Shown here piece after piece: positions 61,880-64,000 of a stretch of DNA of 64,000 bases (position 1 is its first letter; each line of letters begins with the position of its first letter). This DNA comes from Hemicordylus capensis (lineage: Eukaryota > Chordata > Lepidosauria > Squamata > Cordylidae): NCBI RefSeq assembly GCF_027244095.1, contig NC_069662.1, positions 9,698,501 to 9,762,500 on the forward strand, in the 5' to 3' direction. Position numbers and translations under genes: made by a program. The notes beneath the pieces are model-generated. The model saw nothing but the letters and a program-made list of their open reading frames with translations, ran no database searches and had not been told where the DNA came from.

Positions 61880-62300
61880 TAAGAGAATGTCTTCTTCGTT
61901 ATGAACCCCACAGCCCATTGAGATCATCAGGAGAGGTCCGTCTGCATTTGCCACCAGCTCGTCTGGTGGCTACTCAGAGACAGGCCTCCTCCGTTGCTGC
62001 CCCGAGGCTTTGGAGTGTGCTCTCTAGTGAAATAAGAGCCTCCCTATCTCTGACATCTTTTTAAAAGTCTCTAAAGACGCATTTCTTCACCCAGACTTTT
62101 AACTGATATTGTTTTGATCGTTTTAATGTTGTTTTTAGAATATTGCTTTAAAATTTTAAATTGTGTTTCAAATTTCTTGCTTTTAAATGTTTTGTTTTTG
62201 TTTTTAATTAATGTTTTACTTTTAATCTTGTTGTAAACCACCCAGAGACGTAAGTTTTGGGTGGTGTAAAAATACGATAAAGAAAGAAAGAAAGAAAGGC
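61880..62300 (+). mobile_element. L2-type LINE 3' end
   Basis: GGCTTTGGAGTGTGCTCTCT, TCTCTAAAGACGCATTTCTT, GTAAACCACCCAGAGACGTA, then an (AAAG)n tail at 62280-62297. Confidence 0.75.
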
Positions 62301-63148
62301 CTTTGGATGCCCCTTCCCTCCCCTGCAAATCATTATGATTTGCTTGGCTAAGCATCATTATGCTGTCAAGCAACCACACCACCTGGGACACCTGCGTATG
62401 CAAGAGGTGAGGGTCTTTCTCCTTCTTCAGCTGCACCCCCTATCATATCCTGCACTTCTCCAGAGGGTCCCTCACACCTCAGGTTCAGCTTTGGGGGGAG
62501 GGGTGGGTAGGAGGATGCAATGAAGATAGAAAAGCCTTGCTCCATGAGCAGAACTCAGCTTGTGTTTCTCTGGGTCCTGCTCGCGGGATGCAAGTTTTTG
62601 AGTCACACTGAACTTTCCCTGTGCTCAAGTTAAAATGGCTTTACACAGGTTGTGGGGTGTGCTGGGTCGTCTGCAGGCCTGGGTCTCAAGATAAACGAGG
62701 AAAATAAAGTTATGCAATGCCCCAATGAGAATATCACCAGTCGCGCTCGGGCTTTCAGAATGTTCTCCAGAATGCTTCATCAGGCTAGATGGTCAGCAAA
62801 ACAAAGGGAGGGCGGGGGAATAGGACATTGTGGAAAGGCCCTCGATCGGCAGTTTGCAAAGCCAGGAGGGGAGGTTTTTGGTACGGGCACAGCTTTCATT
62901 TGATAAGCTTTTGCTAGTTTGCAAATGAAGACAGGTAACTACTGGACCAACCCTTTTACAATAAACCTTTTGTTCTTTCAAACAGACGCTGTTTAAGTAA
63001 AACACTGAAGAAAAGTTAACTTCTTCGGGCTTTAGACAAAGCTCTTTCCAGACCTGACAACGCAATTTCCTGCTTTGTCGCTCATTGTTACAGCACATCA
63101 AACTTCAGTGACTATTTAGAAAAGCAATGAAACACGCCGTTCCCGTCG
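62301..63148. other. No gene recognised upstream of the tRNA gene
   Basis: No repeat or exon assigned. Confidence 0.35.
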
Positions 63149-63220
63149 AGCAGAGTGGCGCAGCGGAAGCGTGCTGGGCCCATAACCCAGAGGTCGATGG
63201 ATCGAAACCATCCTCTGCTA
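63149..63220 (+). tRNA. tRNA-iMet-CAT: Initiator tRNA-Met (CAT)
   Basis: 72 bp with the vertebrate initiator layout. The acceptor stem AGCAGAG pairs with CTCTGCT, the anticodon CAT is at 63181-63183 within a GGG/CCC-ended stem, and the loop reads ATCGAAAC where elongators have TTCGAAT. No CCA is encoded. No intron. Boxes A and B of the internal pol III promoter are intact, so the gene is probably functional. Confidence 0.97.
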
Positions 63221-63225
63221 AGTTC

Positions 63226-63230
63226 TTTTT
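63226..63230 (+). terminator. Pol III terminator T5
   Basis: Run of five T starting 6 bp after the tRNA gene. Confidence 0.8.
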
Positions 63231-63689
63231 CCGCCTTAAAAAATTAAAATAAATCATAATGGCAGTTAAATTTGAGAACAGTCTGGAATAATAAAAATAT
63301 AATATCATTTTAAAATTACTCTCTAGCCCAAAAGTTGATGAAAGACCCGCAGCACCAAATCTTGTTTAAATAAAGTCACAATACTTCTCAGATCAGACTT
63401 CTAGAAATGTAATGCTTGTGCTTCTCTTATGGAAGACTCCAACCCTAGGAAGACTCCAACCCTACACCAAGCTCGTAGAGGGGAAAGACACTGGTCTGTC
63501 GTCGTAGCTTATTTTACGGACCGCTAACTACGTCTTTCCTATCATTTCACTCACTTTTTAAGCTGCATATATGTGAATCTAGGCACGTTTCAACCATGCA
63601 TATTCGGGGTATGCGTTCATGTGGATAAATGCAACAGATAAACAGTGCTTGCAGGTATTTCTGCAATTTAAAACCACACAGCCAGTCGA

Positions 63690-63794
63690 GCGTTAAATCC
63701 ATTTATTGCAACATGTGCTAATGAATCGCAATTTGCATTCATTAGGGACAGAATCCATGCACAAATGTTGCAATAAATGCATTTAGTGCACGCT
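63690..63794. repeat. Two-tier palindrome, probable MITE core
   Basis: The outer arms (CATTTATTGCAACATGTGC and GCACAAATGTTGCAATAAAT) enclose an inner palindrome CTAATGAATCGCAA / TTGCATTCATTAG at 63718-63745. Confidence 0.75.
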
Positions 63795-64000
63795 TGGTTA
63801 TATTTTAAATAGCAGAAATAACTTGTCCCTACTTTTGCTACTTTTCAAAACAAATATACTAATTAATGTAACGGCTTCCATCCTCGTTAAGGCGAGGATA
63901 GGGTGGATTATTTGGGATAATATGAAATATTATGGGTACACCACCGCGTCGTTCTGACTGCATCACTAATGCATGAAAATAGTTGGGTAGATCATCGTGG
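63795..64000. other. No feature recognised at the right edge
   Basis: AT-rich; GAGGATAGGGTGG and a short CCTCGTTAAGGCGAGG hairpin at 63882-63897. Confidence 0.35.

Noticed and set aside
1-64000. Endogenous retrovirus or other LTR element, Polinton, or toxin gene
   Set aside because: No paired long terminal repeats, primer-binding site, or Gag, Pol, Env or capsid-like frame was seen; all reverse-transcriptase sequence here is of CR1/L3 or L2 LINE type.
1-64000. CRISPR array or bacterial operon
   Set aside because: Repeats are eukaryotic transposons and microsatellites; genes are spliced.
59280-64000. SCAMP4 exons, expected near ADAT3
   Set aside because: No frame resembling the SCAMP membrane domain was seen; if present they lie beyond the window.

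Overview
This window is nuclear DNA from a vertebrate, most probably a squamate reptile (lizard or snake). The genes are split by GT-AG introns, CpG-rich promoters are visible, and there is a eukaryotic initiator tRNA gene. The intervening DNA is packed with repeats of squamate type: a Sauria-type SINE with the Bov-B-like 3' end, a 5S-rRNA-derived SINE, a tRNA-headed SINE, CR1/L3 and L2 LINE 3' ends, hAT and Tigger-like non-autonomous elements, palindromic MITEs and one Tc1-like transposon. I saw no LTR element or endogenous retrovirus. The species cannot be named from the sequence alone.

Layout. Positions 1-16.4 kb hold no recognisable gene, only layered repeats. A claudin-10-like gene on the + strand follows a CpG-rich promoter; its five coding exons lie between 16923 and 32120 and encode 233 aa ending in a PDZ-type Tyr-Val. 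A possible long 3' UTR runs to two AATAAA signals near 35.6 kb. Convergent to it on the - strand is a DNAJC3-like (P58IPK) gene with twelve coding exons between 57151 and 38495, encoding 518 aa; it has an ER signal sequence, TPR repeats and a C-terminal J domain with HPD. From a GC-rich intergenic region near 57.2-57.5 kb, ADAT3 points the other way: a single coding exon at 58227-59279, 350 aa, the non-catalytic subunit of the tRNA A34 deaminase. The right-hand 4.7 kb is repeat-rich and contains an intact initiator tRNA-Met gene at 63149-63220.

The three proteins act in different processes: tight-junction paracellular permeability, BiP-assisted folding in the ER, and wobble inosine formation in tRNA. 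The neighbourhood looks like synteny, not an operon. A CLDN10-type gene next to a DNAJC3-type gene matches human 13q32, while ADAT3 marks the region equivalent to human 19p13.3. The pair here therefore looks like the ohnologous copy of the CLDN10-DNAJC3 block, a copy not known in human.

The most interesting non-genic structures are: a 74-bp hAT-type element with perfect 8-bp target duplications inserted in a SINE; a set of elements sharing its ends but filled with unrelated self-complementary sequence; a 136-bp hairpin with 59-bp perfect arms in a DNAJC3 intron; a three-deep SINE nest; a Tc1 element with IR/DR ends very like fish Tc1 elements; and a 61-bp inverted repeat pair in the third claudin intron.
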